In this document: positions 8,011-16,246 of the stretch, piece by piece | How positions within the stretch are numbered: position 1 is the stretch's first letter | How the letters are laid out: each line of letters begins with the position of its first letter | From: Bacillota bacterium | GTDB taxonomy: Bacteria; Bacillota; Clostridia; Oscillospirales; CAG-272 | Reading direction: 5' to 3' | DNA: 32,275 bases | Assembly (NCBI GenBank): GCA_029219205.1 | Contig: JAQXSY010000014.1 | Location: 1 to 32,275, forward strand | The notes under the pieces: generated by a model | What the model saw: only the letters and a program-made list of their open reading frames with translations | Told to the model about the DNA's origin: nothing | Databases searched by the model: none | Position numbers and translations under genes: made by a program

Positions 8011-8472
8011 TCATTTTATCGCTTCGGCGGCAGTCTGAAAATCGTCGGTTATAACGAGCACCGCGCGGTCATTTGTTACGCTTATTACGGCGTTTTCGAT
8101 TTTGTTCATCTCATCGGGCTTGTAGTCCTCAAAATTTACACGCTGTTTTTTTACGTATGATTCAAGCAGTCCCCTGATCACCTCGGAATCGGCGCTTCCG
8201 AGTTCAATAACTATGAGCGTGTCCGCACAGGCGCGGCTGCCGGAATACATAAGCACCTTCGCAGTGCCTTCGTTTACCTTTTCGCCGACAAGCAGCGGTA
8301 TCATGGATGAATCAATCGGCTCAAGAGTTTCGTAAAATTTAACTTTTTCGAGTACGCTTTCGCAGATCTCCTCTGCGCTGCGGGAGGTCGGGGCTTCGTT
8401 CTGCGCGCAGGACGCAAACAGAAGACAAATTATCATTAAAAACAGAAAAAACAGAAACGCGGATTTTTTCAT
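8011..8472 (-). CDS. DUF4358-like lipoprotein
   Basis: This 153-residue protein has a clear lipoprotein signal: MKK, a hydrophobic core and lipobox FASC with Cys22. The mature domain begins SAEEICESVLEKV and continues with a length and pattern typical of DUF4358, a family of small clostridial surface lipoproteins without known function. The region KPDEMNKIENAVISVTNDRAVLVITDD is typical of it. The start is supported by an AGAAAGGA ribosome site. It lies 43 bases downstream of the SGNH hydrolase gene on the same strand, with no terminator between, so the two are probably co-transcribed. The product is expected on the outer face of the cytoplasmic membrane. Confidence 0.8.
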   Translation of the reverse strand: MKKSAFLFFLFLMIICLLFASCAQNEAPTSRSAEEICESVLEKVKFYETLEPIDSSMIPLLVGEKVNEGTAKVLMYSGSRACADTLIVIELGSADSEVIRGLLESYVKKQRVNFEDYKPDEMNKIENAVISVTNDRAVLVITDDFQTAAEAIK

Positions 8473-8515
8473 TCTGATATCCTTTCTTTTCCGATCATTT
8501 TGCCGCCGAATCGCT

Positions 8516-9361
8516 TCAGCCGACGGTATGCGTTAAAAGATAGTCCAGCCAGATCCCGCAATACTGCCTTCCGGGATGTATTCCGTCGGCAGCGGCACCG
8601 TCCGGCAGGCAGCCGTTTTCGTCCGTCATGGATTCGGCAACATTTACATAATATACCTTTTCTTCCTCTGTCATTTGCTTAAGCGCTTCATTAAAGCGTT
8701 CGACGTTGAAATTGTTGCAGTAGCCGCTCACGTCGTTCGCCTTTGCTCCGAGCGGAAGAATGCTCTGCACATAAATTTCGGCTTCGGGGTTTATATCGCG
8801 AAGCGTTCTTACAAGCTCCGCATATTTGTTTACAAACCCGCTTACGCTCGGCCAGCCGAGCTCGTTTATGCCGAACATTATGTACACCTTTTTCCACCCG
8901 CTGTTTTCGCGCACAGAGTCAATAACGGTTATCATTGAGCCGTCCGATTTTTCGACAATCTGCTTTGTGAATACAGTCGATACGTTAAGCGATGTGTATG
9001 CGTAATCCCCGGCGTTTGAAAGTCCTTCAAACATTATAAAGCCGTCGGTCCTCGAATCACCTATAAAAATTGCATCGTCAAACCAGTCTCTGCCTTTTTT
9101 GTCCGATTCCGGGACCGGATTGCCGTAGTCATACGGCGCGGGCGGATCGACCGGCTCTTTAGTGGTTTCTTCGGGCGTTGAGATCGGCTCCGACGTTGTA
9201 TCCTCTGACGTCGGCTGATGCGACGTAACTTCGGGAGTCGTTTCGTCCGGCCTGACAGTCGTATCATCGGAGCGGTCGCCGCCTTTTGAACATGCGGTAA
9301 TAGCCGACGCAATTAAAACTGCCGCTGCAACGGCGCTCACACGGGTGATTGTGGGATTCAT
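8516..9361 (-). CDS. Lipid-anchored SGNH/GDSL-family hydrolase
   Basis: This 281-residue protein has a lipoprotein signal with lipobox ITAC (Cys24). A Thr/Glu/Pro-rich spacer at about residues 30-75 probably reaches through the cell wall. The SGNH catalytic domain follows: block I GDSR with Ser103, the Asn block GINE with Asn166, and the C-terminal DGIH with Asp259 and His262 completing the triad. SGNH enzymes remove acyl groups from lipids or from glycans such as acetylated peptidoglycan and wall polymers. Given the surface location, a wall or exopolysaccharide deacetylase is plausible but inferred. The start has a GGAAG site. The AT-rich upstream region has a possible -10, but I cannot fix a promoter there. 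Confidence 0.88.
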   Translation of the reverse strand: MNPTITRVSAVAAAVLIASAITACSKGGDRSDDTTVRPDETTPEVTSHQPTSEDTTSEPISTPEETTKEPVDPPAPYDYGNPVPESDKKGRDWFDDAIFIGDSRTDGFIMFEGLSNAGDYAYTSLNVSTVFTKQIVEKSDGSMITVIDSVRENSGWKKVYIMFGINELGWPSVSGFVNKYAELVRTLRDINPEAEIYVQSILPLGAKANDVSGYCNNFNVERFNEALKQMTEEEKVYYVNVAESMTDENGCLPDGAAADGIHPGRQYCGIWLDYLLTHTVG

Positions 9362-9508
9362 CTATTTTTTACTTCCTTTCAGTTTATGACTTTTCGACGT
9401 ATATTATATACTATTTGTTCCCGTTTTTTTCGACAATATATATTTTTGCAATATTAATTTTTTTGTTTGCTGTTTCAAAAGCATATCCATGACGCTTGCG
9501 GTTTTGTG

Positions 9509-9537
9509 TTGAAATATCATGACAGCCATGATATAAT
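9509..9537 (+). promoter_or_regulatory. Sigma-A promoter for the papain-like gene
   Basis: TTGAAA (9509-9514), a 17-base spacer and TATAAT (9532-9537). Transcription would begin near 9544, giving a short leader that contains GGAGG and the CTG start at 9566. This placement supports the upstream start over the ATG at 9686. Confidence 0.8.
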
Positions 9538-9565
9538 TATTTACTGAAAACGGAGGCGATTTTTA

Positions 9566-10120
9566 CTGAAAAAAGTTTATATTCTGCTCACAAAAACAAA
9601 CTCTCTCTGCGGTAAGTTTGTCCGGTTTTTCACAGGCAATCAGTACTCGCACGTTTCAATCTCGTTTAACCGCAGCCTTTCGGTCATGTATAGTTTTGCG
9701 CGCCGCAGTATGCGCTTCCCTCTGATAGGCGGCTTTGTTACCGAAAGCCTCGCATACGGCGTTTACTCAAAAAGCCTAAGTCAGCCGTGTCTGCTTTACG
9801 AGCTTGAAGTATCCTCCGCCGCTTATGAAAAAATGCTCAAAACCGTCGATGCCATGCTGTCAGATTACGATGCTTATAAATACAACTTCATCGGATTGCC
9901 GCTGTCTTTTTTTAATATTCCTTATGAAAGGAAGCGGCACTTCGTCTGCTCTCAGTTTGTCGCCATGCTTCTTGAAAATTCCGGGGCTGCGATGTGTCCG
10001 AACGCTCCTTCGCTTATGAAGCCGGCTGATTTCAAAATGCTTGCCGGGGCGAGGCTTGTCTATTCCGGAAACCTTGGCGGCGCATCGCAGGACGTCTTAT
10101 TTTCCGACGCAGAATCTTGA
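9566..10120 (+). CDS. Permuted papain/NlpC-P60-like cysteine hydrolase, apparent CTG start
   Basis: The ORF track begins at ATG 9686, but the same frame is open upstream to a stop near 9545. It encodes KKVYILLTKTNSLCGKFVRF directly after CTG 9566. GGAGG lies 9 bases before that CTG and a consensus promoter ends at 9537, so I take CTG as the start, giving 184 residues. The order of likely catalytic residues, His29 in YSHVSI before Cys128 in FVCSQFVA, is the permuted arrangement seen in YiiX/NlpC-like cysteine peptidases and amidases. There is no signal peptide. The substrate is unknown; amide bonds in peptidoglycan or lipids are the usual targets of the wider fold. The 3' end overlaps the convergent mnmE gene by 24 bases. 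A sequencing error changing ATG to CTG cannot be excluded. Confidence 0.7.
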   Translation: MKKVYILLTKTNSLCGKFVRFFTGNQYSHVSISFNRSLSVMYSFARRSMRFPLIGGFVTESLAYGVYSKSLSQPCLLYELEVSSAAYEKMLKTVDAMLSDYDAYKYNFIGLPLSFFNIPYERKRHFVCSQFVAMLLENSGAAMCPNAPSLMKPADFKMLAGARLVYSGNLGGASQDVLFSDAES

Positions 10121-11497
10121 AAAAATCTCTCCGACAATGCTTTCCGCGACGGCCCTTCCGTCAGTTTCCTCGAGCGCCGAAAGCGCCGCTTCAAGGTCGG
10201 TACCCGCGACGTCGGCAGTAAAACCGGCGTCAAGCGTTTCTCTTGCGGAGCTAACAAATCCGAGCGCCTTTGAAACCGCCGCATACTGTCTTGCATTGGT
10301 CAGCACCGCCGCGTCGCTGTAGCTTATGTCTCCGGCGCCGAACATATCTCTGATGAGTCCGCGCAAAGCGTCTATTCCGCTTCCGTCATGAACCGAAATA
10401 CGCAGCGCCGCTTTCGCTTCGGGAATCAGCTTTTTAATGCTTTCTTCGTCAAAAGCCTCCGCAAGCTCCGATTTATTCAGCAAAATCACAGCTTCCGCGC
10501 CTCTGCTTACCGCCTCGTTTATTAACGCGGCGGCTTTTTCGTCGTCGCCGTCAATCGGCCGGGAAATGTCGAACACTCCGAGCACAAGCTCCGCTTCGGA
10601 TGTTTTCTCCCCAGTTCTTACGGTTCCGAGACGTTCAACCTCATCCTTTGGCTCTCTTATGCCTGCGGTATCGCAAAGGCGAAGCAGCACTCCGTCTATG
10701 CTGGCGGTCTCCTCGACCGTGTCGCGCGTTGTTCCGGGTATGTCGGTCACAATTGCGCGGTCCCGTCCGAGAAGACAATTCAACAGCGACGATTTTCCGA
10801 CGTTGGGCTTCCCGATTATCACCGACGGTATCCCTTCGCATATGGCGCGGCCGGTTCTGTACGACCCGCAAAGCGTTTTAAGCTCGTCCTGCAGTCCGCA
10901 TATTCTGCCGTACAGCTCGGACTGCGGCATATCCGTCATGTCCTCGTCCGGATAGTCGATATATGCGTAAATCGAAGCGGTAAGGGACGTTATTTCGTCT
11001 GTCAGCTTTTTAAGCCTGCCGCTTAACACTCCTCTTGCCTGAGCCGCAGAAAGTCTGATCGCTTCTCCGCTTTCCGCGTCTATAAGACCGATGACCGCCT
11101 CGGCTTCCGTGAGCGAAAGTTTTCCGTTCACAAACGCCCGTCTGGTAAACTCTCCCGGTCCCGCGGGCGCGCAGCCCGCCGCAAACGCGGACGCGAGCAC
11201 CTCCCTTGTGAGCGCGACTCCTCCGTGACAGCTTATTTCAACAGTATCCTCTCCCGTATATGAATGCGGAGAATAAAACACCGTCGCAATACCCGTATCT
11301 ATCATTTCTCCCGCCGCCGACAGTATTTCGCCGTATACCGCGCGGCGGTCATGTGCGGCGGTCAGCGGAGCGCCCGACCGCGGAACAAAAAATTTCGACG
11401 CAATCTCAACCGCGCCTTCGCCCGATATACGTATAACCGCGATGCCGCCTCTTCCCGGCGGCGTCGATACAGCTGCGATTACTTTATTTTCCGTCAT
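10097..11497 (-). CDS. mnmE: tRNA uridine-5-carboxymethylaminomethyl(34) synthesis GTPase MnmE
   Basis: MnmE is 466 residues, the normal length. With MnmG it builds the cmnm5 group on wobble uridine 34 of certain tRNAs. The N-terminal tetrahydrofolate-binding domain begins ENKVIAAVSTPPGRGGIAVIRISG. The inserted G domain shows G1 GKPNVGKSS near residue 228, the G2 region IPGTTRDTVEE, G3 DTAG and G4 NKSE. The C-terminus is FCVGK, carrying the conserved CxGK motif. The ATG overlaps the stop of the upstream vanZ-like gene as ATGA, so they are translationally coupled. Its partner mnmG is in this window on the other strand, about 5 kb away, instead of directly downstream as in many Firmicutes. Confidence 0.97.
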   Translation of the reverse strand: MTENKVIAAVSTPPGRGGIAVIRISGEGAVEIASKFFVPRSGAPLTAAHDRRAVYGEILSAAGEMIDTGIATVFYSPHSYTGEDTVEISCHGGVALTREVLASAFAAGCAPAGPGEFTRRAFVNGKLSLTEAEAVIGLIDAESGEAIRLSAAQARGVLSGRLKKLTDEITSLTASIYAYIDYPDEDMTDMPQSELYGRICGLQDELKTLCGSYRTGRAICEGIPSVIIGKPNVGKSSLLNCLLGRDRAIVTDIPGTTRDTVEETASIDGVLLRLCDTAGIREPKDEVERLGTVRTGEKTSEAELVLGVFDISRPIDGDDEKAAALINEAVSRGAEAVILLNKSELAEAFDEESIKKLIPEAKAALRISVHDGSGIDALRGLIRDMFGAGDISYSDAAVLTNARQYAAVSKALGFVSSARETLDAGFTADVAGTDLEAALSALEETDGRAVAESIVGEIFSRFCVGK

Positions 11498-12045
11498 TTT
11501 TTATTTTTCTCCCCGATAAATGAAAATAGTTTCCATAATGCGTAACCTGCGGCTGCTCCGAAAGTATTAAGTATCAGATCGTCTATATCCGAATGCCTGT
11601 GTATAAAAAGCTGCGATATTTCTATAAAAAGCGAACTGAAAAAGCCGCACAGCACAGTTTTTGCAAACGACAGCTTCCAAAGCGCAGGTATGAAAACGCC
11701 CAGCGGCATGAAAACCACGATATTCCCTACAAAATTGTCCGTAAAAAGAGCATACCGCCCCCGCGCAAGCTCTCTGAATGTTTTTAAAATCGTATGAAAC
11801 GGATACGGCTGGAGAAGCTCGAGACTAAACCGTACTCCCTCCGTAGGCAATACCGTCGCCGAAGCAAGCCCGGCGCAATACATTGCAAACGCAAACATCA
11901 CAAGCTCGCGCGGCAGACGCAGCGGCATTCTTTTTCTTTTAACATACAGCGACCTGACGACAACGTAAAAAGGAGCAGCCGAAAGCATAAACGGAAGCAT
12001 ATCCCGCATATAATTCATCGCAGAAACAAGCAGTCTTAATATCAT
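11494..12045 (-). CDS. VanZ-like family membrane protein
   Basis: This 183-residue protein has four or five hydrophobic helices. The VanZ-family core is visible: DNFVGNIVVFMPLGVFIPAL in the middle and SLFIEISQLFIHRHSDIDDLILNTFGAAAGY near the C-terminus. VanZ proteins are associated with low-level teicoplanin resistance, but most chromosomal members have no demonstrated role, and no other van genes are nearby. The gene is first in an operon with mnmE, overlapping it by four bases. A ribosome site, AGGGG, lies about 10 bases upstream of the ATG, and a sigma-A promoter precedes it. Family assignment is firm and resistance should not be inferred. Confidence 0.88.
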   Translation of the reverse strand: MILRLLVSAMNYMRDMLPFMLSAAPFYVVVRSLYVKRKRMPLRLPRELVMFAFAMYCAGLASATVLPTEGVRFSLELLQPYPFHTILKTFRELARGRYALFTDNFVGNIVVFMPLGVFIPALWKLSFAKTVLCGFFSSLFIEISQLFIHRHSDIDDLILNTFGAAAGYALWKLFSFIGEKNKK

Positions 12046-12079
12046 TTGCCGCAGTCCCCTTTTGGGTTTTAATTACATT

Positions 12080-12109
12080 AGTATAATATATTCGCGCTGT
12101 CCGTGTCAA
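12080..12109 (-). promoter_or_regulatory. Sigma-A promoter for the vanZ-like/mnmE operon
   Basis: On the minus strand the -35 is a perfect TTGACA (12109-12104), the spacer is 18 bases and the -10 is TATACT (12085-12080). It is about 35 bases upstream of the VanZ-like start. Confidence 0.75.
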
Positions 12110-12161
12110 TATGTTTGAGGCAAAATAAGACCGTTTGCGGCAATTTCCTGCCTGTGCGGTA

Positions 12162-12190
12162 TTGAAATTGACATTATAATATGGTAAAAT
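12162..12190 (+). promoter_or_regulatory. Sigma-A promoter for the glycosidase-like/amidase gene
   Basis: TTGAAA (12162-12167), a 17-base spacer and TAAAAT (12185-12190), about 60 bases before the start codon. A better-looking TTGACA at 12168 lacks a -10 at normal spacing. Confidence 0.65.
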
Positions 12191-12251
12191 AAAAACGTTG
12201 ATATCCCCGATCCGACAGTCAAAACAAATGTGAATTAAAGGAGTGTTCCGA

Positions 12252-15200
12252 ATGTACAGACGCGCATCAGGCCGGTCAGCTTTTCTGACGCCGGTTATTC
12301 TCGCCTCACTATCCGCAGCGCTGCTGCTTTGTGCCGCCGTACTTCTGCTGCTTGCGTCCCGGTTCGGGCACGACGTCACGGAGCCTCAGCAATTAAATCA
12401 TTTGTCTGTCTCCTCTGAAAACAGCGCGGCGCCTTCCGTAACCGGCGCGAAAAGAGAAGAACGCGGTATCTGGATTGCGTCCGTTTTTAATATTAATTTT
12501 CCTTCGAAAAGCGGCCTTTCCGCCGAACAGCTCCGCGCAGAGCTTGACGACATCGTTGAAACTGCGGACAGCGTCGGTCTGAATTCAATATATTTTCAGG
12601 TTCGCCCTTCCTCGGACGCGCTTTACGATTCAAAAATATTCCCGGTTTCGAAATATCTCGGCGACACGCTTCCTGAAGGCTTTGATCCGCTCGCTTACAT
12701 AATCGAACGCGCTCACGAACGCGGAATCGCGCTACACGCCTGGATAAACCCTCTGCGCGCCTCTGCCGATACAAACGATCTTTCAAAGCTGCCCGAGCAC
12801 AGTCCCGCCCGCAAAAACCCCTCGTACTCTGTTGCGTACAAAAGCCAGCGTTACTATGACTGCGGCATTCCGGAAGTCAGGCAGCTCGTCGCGGACGGTA
12901 TAGCGGAGATAATAAACAATTACGATATAGACGGTATAATTTTTGACGACTATTTCTATCCTTATCCGGAAAACGGAGTTTCTTTTGACGACGGTGCGAC
13001 TTTCCAAAAATACGGCGGCGCATATTCGGATATCGGGGACTTCCGCCGCGACAGCGTGAACAAACTCGTTAAGCTCTGTTACGACACGGTCAAAGCGCTT
13101 GATCCAGAATGCCGGTTCGGAATCGCTCCGTTCGGAATCTGGAAAAACGACGACGGCAAAAACGGCGGCAGCGCCACAAACGGTCTTTCGTCGTATTCCG
13201 CAATATACTGCGACACTCTCGCCTGGATAAAGGGCGGCTACGTTGATTACGTCGCGCCGCAGATATACTGGCAGTTTTCAACCTCCGTCGCAAGGTACGA
13301 CGTGCTTGTGCGCTGGTGGAACGCGGTTCTGTCGGAATACCCGAACGTAGACCTTTATATTTCGCATGCCGCATACCGCGCGTCAGAATGGGCGTCGGGC
13401 GAAATACGCAATCAGATCGAGTATGCGCGCAGCGAACGCGCTTACGCCGGAAGCATTCTATACGGCTACGCTTCCGTCAAAGCCGACGAAGCCGGTCTTG
13501 CGGCAGATTTGAAGAAAGCCTTCAGCTCCGATATTGTTTATACCTCGATATACTCCGACGGTTCGCCCGTCAGCGTCAACACGCCGCAAAACGGCGCTTA
13601 CGTAGACTCTACCGGCACGTATCTGATCGGCACCTGCGATCCCGGTTTTCCGCTGTACTTCAACGGAAAGCCGGTGAGCGTTACAAAATCCGGTCTGTTT
13701 TCGGTTTATACGGCGATATCGGAAGGAGAAAATCGGTTTGTGTTCTCTCAGAACGGAACCGAAACAGTTCATATTATAAACGGCGGCAAAAAGAACACTT
13801 CGGGCGGATGGACAGGCTATGCCACGCTGCCGGACTTTCGTATCGTCTCGGTGTCTCCGTCTCTTAAGACAATCGTTAACGGCGGCGAAACACTTTCGCT
13901 CAGCGTAACCGCTCCGCACGGCGCGGAGGTAACCGCCACGCTCGGCAATTATACAATCAAACTCAACCCGACGATTAACCCGGTCGGAAAAGCCGAAAAT
14001 TATAAGGAAATCTATGCAGGCGAGCTTACGCTGCCGGAGGTTTCTTCTCTTACTTCGCTTGGATGCATAGTTTTTAACGCAAGCAGGAACGGCCGGACAG
14101 CATCTCTTCAGGGCGCCGAGATTTCCGTGCTTGAAAAGAACGGTTCGTTTCCCGTCTCCGTAAAAAATGACGATACTCTTCTAAAAATCTCTCCGACAAG
14201 CTGGTATTACGACGATTTCAAGCCTCAGGCATCCGGCATGACCGACAACGCCGTCCGGCTTGAAAACGGATTCTACAAACTCCGCATGGGCGGATATATC
14301 TCCGCCTCAAACGCCGAAATCGTAAGCGGGGACGTCCCTCTCGCAGACGTTTCGCGAATGTTCATGCACTATACATACGAAACCACGACGCTGAGATTTT
14401 ATACCGGCGTAAACGTGCCCGTACACACCGCTGTTACCGGAGGAAAATTCATTGTAACGCTTTTCAACTGCAGTTCGGTCAACCCCGACGCATACGTATT
14501 TCATCGATCCAATCCGCTTTTTTCCGATTTTTCGGTAACCTGCGATCAGAAAACTCAGACCGTTACATATTCGTTTGAGATGTACGACGCAGAAAATTAT
14601 TACGGCTGCCACTTTATTTACAAGGATGAAGCGGTATGCGTTATTCTGACAAATCCTGTCGGTTTTGAAAGAGAAAATATGCTCACCGGCAAAACGATCG
14701 TGCTCGACGCCGGTCACGGCGGTACGGATCCGGGAGCGCTCGGACCTGTCAGGGGCTTTTCCGAAAAAGACATTAACCTCGCCATCGTTTTAGAAGCGCA
14801 AAATCGGCTTGAACTCGCCGGCGCCCGAGTCATTCTGACGCGGTCTGACGATTCCTACGTGTCTATCGACGACCGCATGGCGCGATATAACGAGATTTGT
14901 CCCGATCTTGCAGTTTCGGTTCATCAGAACTCCATGGACTTTAGCGCGGACATAACCAAAATACGAGGTCTTGTCTCCCTTTGGTTTGCCGATTCGGGCA
15001 GAATGCTCGCCGAATGCGTCTCTTCCGGAATTTCGAAAAAAATTGGAAGACTCGAGCGGCCTGTTGCTCAGCAGCGGCTCGCCATGCTGCGAAATCCGAA
15101 ATTTCCCGCGTCGCTTGTTGAAGTCGGCTTCATAACCTGCGTTGAAGAGGTTGAGGTAATGCGTAAGCACGGCGTTTCCGACGCAGCGGCAGGCATTTGC

Positions 15201-15317
15201 GACGCTGTTTTCAACTTTTTCACAAGACAGCAAGACTATATTCTCTATGACCGAAGCGGATCACGCACTCTCGTTGCGGACCCGGTTGTATATTATTTTT
15301 CACAAAGGAATGGTTGA
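12252..15317 (+). CDS. Secreted or membrane-anchored fusion: family-10-like glycosyl hydrolase plus N-acetylmuramoyl-L-alanine amidase
   Basis: This 1021-residue protein starts at ATG 12252, which has GGAG at proper spacing; GTG 12243 is too close to that site. Residues 12-38 form a signal anchor. Residues about 70-425 are a GHL10 (DUF187) TIM barrel: RGIWIASVFN, IYFQVRPSSDALY, LHAWINPLR and NYDIDGIIFDDYFYP. A central beta-rich region (about 425-800) carries Ig-like or wall-binding character. Residues about 811-995 are a zinc amidase of the Amidase_3 type, with ligand motifs DAGHGG, SEKDIN, SVHQNS and VEVGF. Amidase_3 enzymes cut the bond between N-acetylmuramic acid and the stem peptide. Joining it to a glycosidase-like barrel suggests one protein attacks both glycan and peptide links of peptidoglycan, but activity of the barrel is inferred. 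Confidence 0.92.
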   Translation: MYRRASGRSAFLTPVILASLSAALLLCAAVLLLLASRFGHDVTEPQQLNHLSVSSENSAAPSVTGAKREERGIWIASVFNINFPSKSGLSAEQLRAELDDIVETADSVGLNSIYFQVRPSSDALYDSKIFPVSKYLGDTLPEGFDPLAYIIERAHERGIALHAWINPLRASADTNDLSKLPEHSPARKNPSYSVAYKSQRYYDCGIPEVRQLVADGIAEIINNYDIDGIIFDDYFYPYPENGVSFDDGATFQKYGGAYSDIGDFRRDSVNKLVKLCYDTVKALDPECRFGIAPFGIWKNDDGKNGGSATNGLSSYSAIYCDTLAWIKGGYVDYVAPQIYWQFSTSVARYDVLVRWWNAVLSEYPNVDLYISHAAYRASEWASGEIRNQIEYARSERAYAGSILYGYASVKADEAGLAADLKKAFSSDIVYTSIYSDGSPVSVNTPQNGAYVDSTGTYLIGTCDPGFPLYFNGKPVSVTKSGLFSVYTAISEGENRFVFSQNGTETVHIINGGKKNTSGGWTGYATLPDFRIVSVSPSLKTIVNGGETLSLSVTAPHGAEVTATLGNYTIKLNPTINPVGKAENYKEIYAGELTLPEVSSLTSLGCIVFNASRNGRTASLQGAEISVLEKNGSFPVSVKNDDTLLKISPTSWYYDDFKPQASGMTDNAVRLENGFYKLRMGGYISASNAEIVSGDVPLADVSRMFMHYTYETTTLRFYTGVNVPVHTAVTGGKFIVTLFNCSSVNPDAYVFHRSNPLFSDFSVTCDQKTQTVTYSFEMYDAENYYGCHFIYKDEAVCVILTNPVGFERENMLTGKTIVLDAGHGGTDPGALGPVRGFSEKDINLAIVLEAQNRLELAGARVILTRSDDSYVSIDDRMARYNEICPDLAVSVHQNSMDFSADITKIRGLVSLWFADSGRMLAECVSSGISKKIGRLERPVAQQRLAMLRNPKFPASLVEVGFITCVEEVEVMRKHGVSDAAAGICDAVFNFFTRQQDYILYDRSGSRTLVADPVVYYFSQRNG

Positions 15318-15319
15318 TA

Positions 15320-16237
15320 ATGGAACAGAGAAAACGCAGATTCGGAGACCGTAAAGACGGTTGGAGACTCAGGGGCATCGCTCCGTACGATACGGTGTCG
15401 CCTTACATAATGGTCGAACGCAATGACGCGTCCAACTTTTTTGCCGACCGTTTCGACATTGAAGAAGCCGAAAGATTTATACGTGAAAAACGAAACCAGG
15501 GGCTCAAAACCTTTGGCATCATGCACGTAATTATCGCCGCATATGTGCGTACAATCTCGCAGAAGCCGTATCTGAATCGTTTTCTGTCCGGTCAAAAGGT
15601 ATATGCGCGAAATTCAATACAGGTAAATATGGCGGTTAAACGAACAATGACCCGTGCAGAGACCGACACGGTTATTAAGGTTTTTTTCGAACCGACAGAC
15701 ACCGCCGTCGACGTATACAATAAAATGACCGAGGTTCTCAACCGCACCTTCAACACTTCGGCAACCGATTTTGACGACACCGCACGGTTTATAAACTATA
15801 TTCCGGGACTGCTTAAAAAATTCGCCGTACACTTTCTGAAAACGCTGGACTATTTCGGCCTGCTTCCGAAAAAGCTGCTCAACGTAAGCCCCTTCCACGG
15901 ATCTATGTTTATAACTTCAATGGGCTCGCTCGGCATCCCGCCGATTTTTCATCATCTTTATAATTTCGGAAACGTTCCGGTCTTTATTTCATTCGGCGCA
16001 AAATATACCGAAAATCAGATCGACGACGACGGCAGAGTTGTTAAGAAAAAATTTATTGACTTTAAAGTCGTGACCGACGAACGTATCTGCGACGGCTTCT
16101 CCTACGCAACCGGGCTGCGCGCCCTGCGCCGGTATTTGTCAAATCCGTCGTTGCTCAACAATCCTCCGAAGGAAGTTATCCCCGATCCCGATATTGACAA
16201 AAGAGTTAAAAAGAAAGAGAACGCTTCAGACAGCTGA
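15320..16237 (+). CDS. 2-oxoacid dehydrogenase E2/CAT-like acyltransferase homologue lacking the catalytic His
   Basis: This 305-residue protein resembles the C-terminal catalytic domain of E2 acyltransferases and chloramphenicol acetyltransferase, without lipoyl or subunit-binding domains. The C-terminal motif normally reads DHRxxDG. Here it is DERICDG, with Glu254 where the catalytic His belongs, while the Asp and Gly remain. SPFHGSMFITSMGSLG fits the preceding conserved strand. It may therefore be inactive as a classical acyltransferase or use different chemistry. ATG 15320 has AAAGGA at 10 bases; TTG 15314 would overlap the previous stop. No E1 or E3 genes are near. It sits two bases after the amidase gene and nine before mnmG, so all are probably co-transcribed. 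Confidence 0.75.
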   Translation: MEQRKRRFGDRKDGWRLRGIAPYDTVSPYIMVERNDASNFFADRFDIEEAERFIREKRNQGLKTFGIMHVIIAAYVRTISQKPYLNRFLSGQKVYARNSIQVNMAVKRTMTRAETDTVIKVFFEPTDTAVDVYNKMTEVLNRTFNTSATDFDDTARFINYIPGLLKKFAVHFLKTLDYFGLLPKKLLNVSPFHGSMFITSMGSLGIPPIFHHLYNFGNVPVFISFGAKYTENQIDDDGRVVKKKFIDFKVVTDERICDGFSYATGLRALRRYLSNPSLLNNPPKEVIPDPDIDKRVKKKENASDS

Positions 16238-16246
16238 TTATTTAAA

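Noticed and set aside
11494-12045. Glycopeptide resistance from the VanZ-like gene
   Set aside because: No vanHAX-type or regulatory genes are nearby, and VanZ-like proteins are common without resistance.
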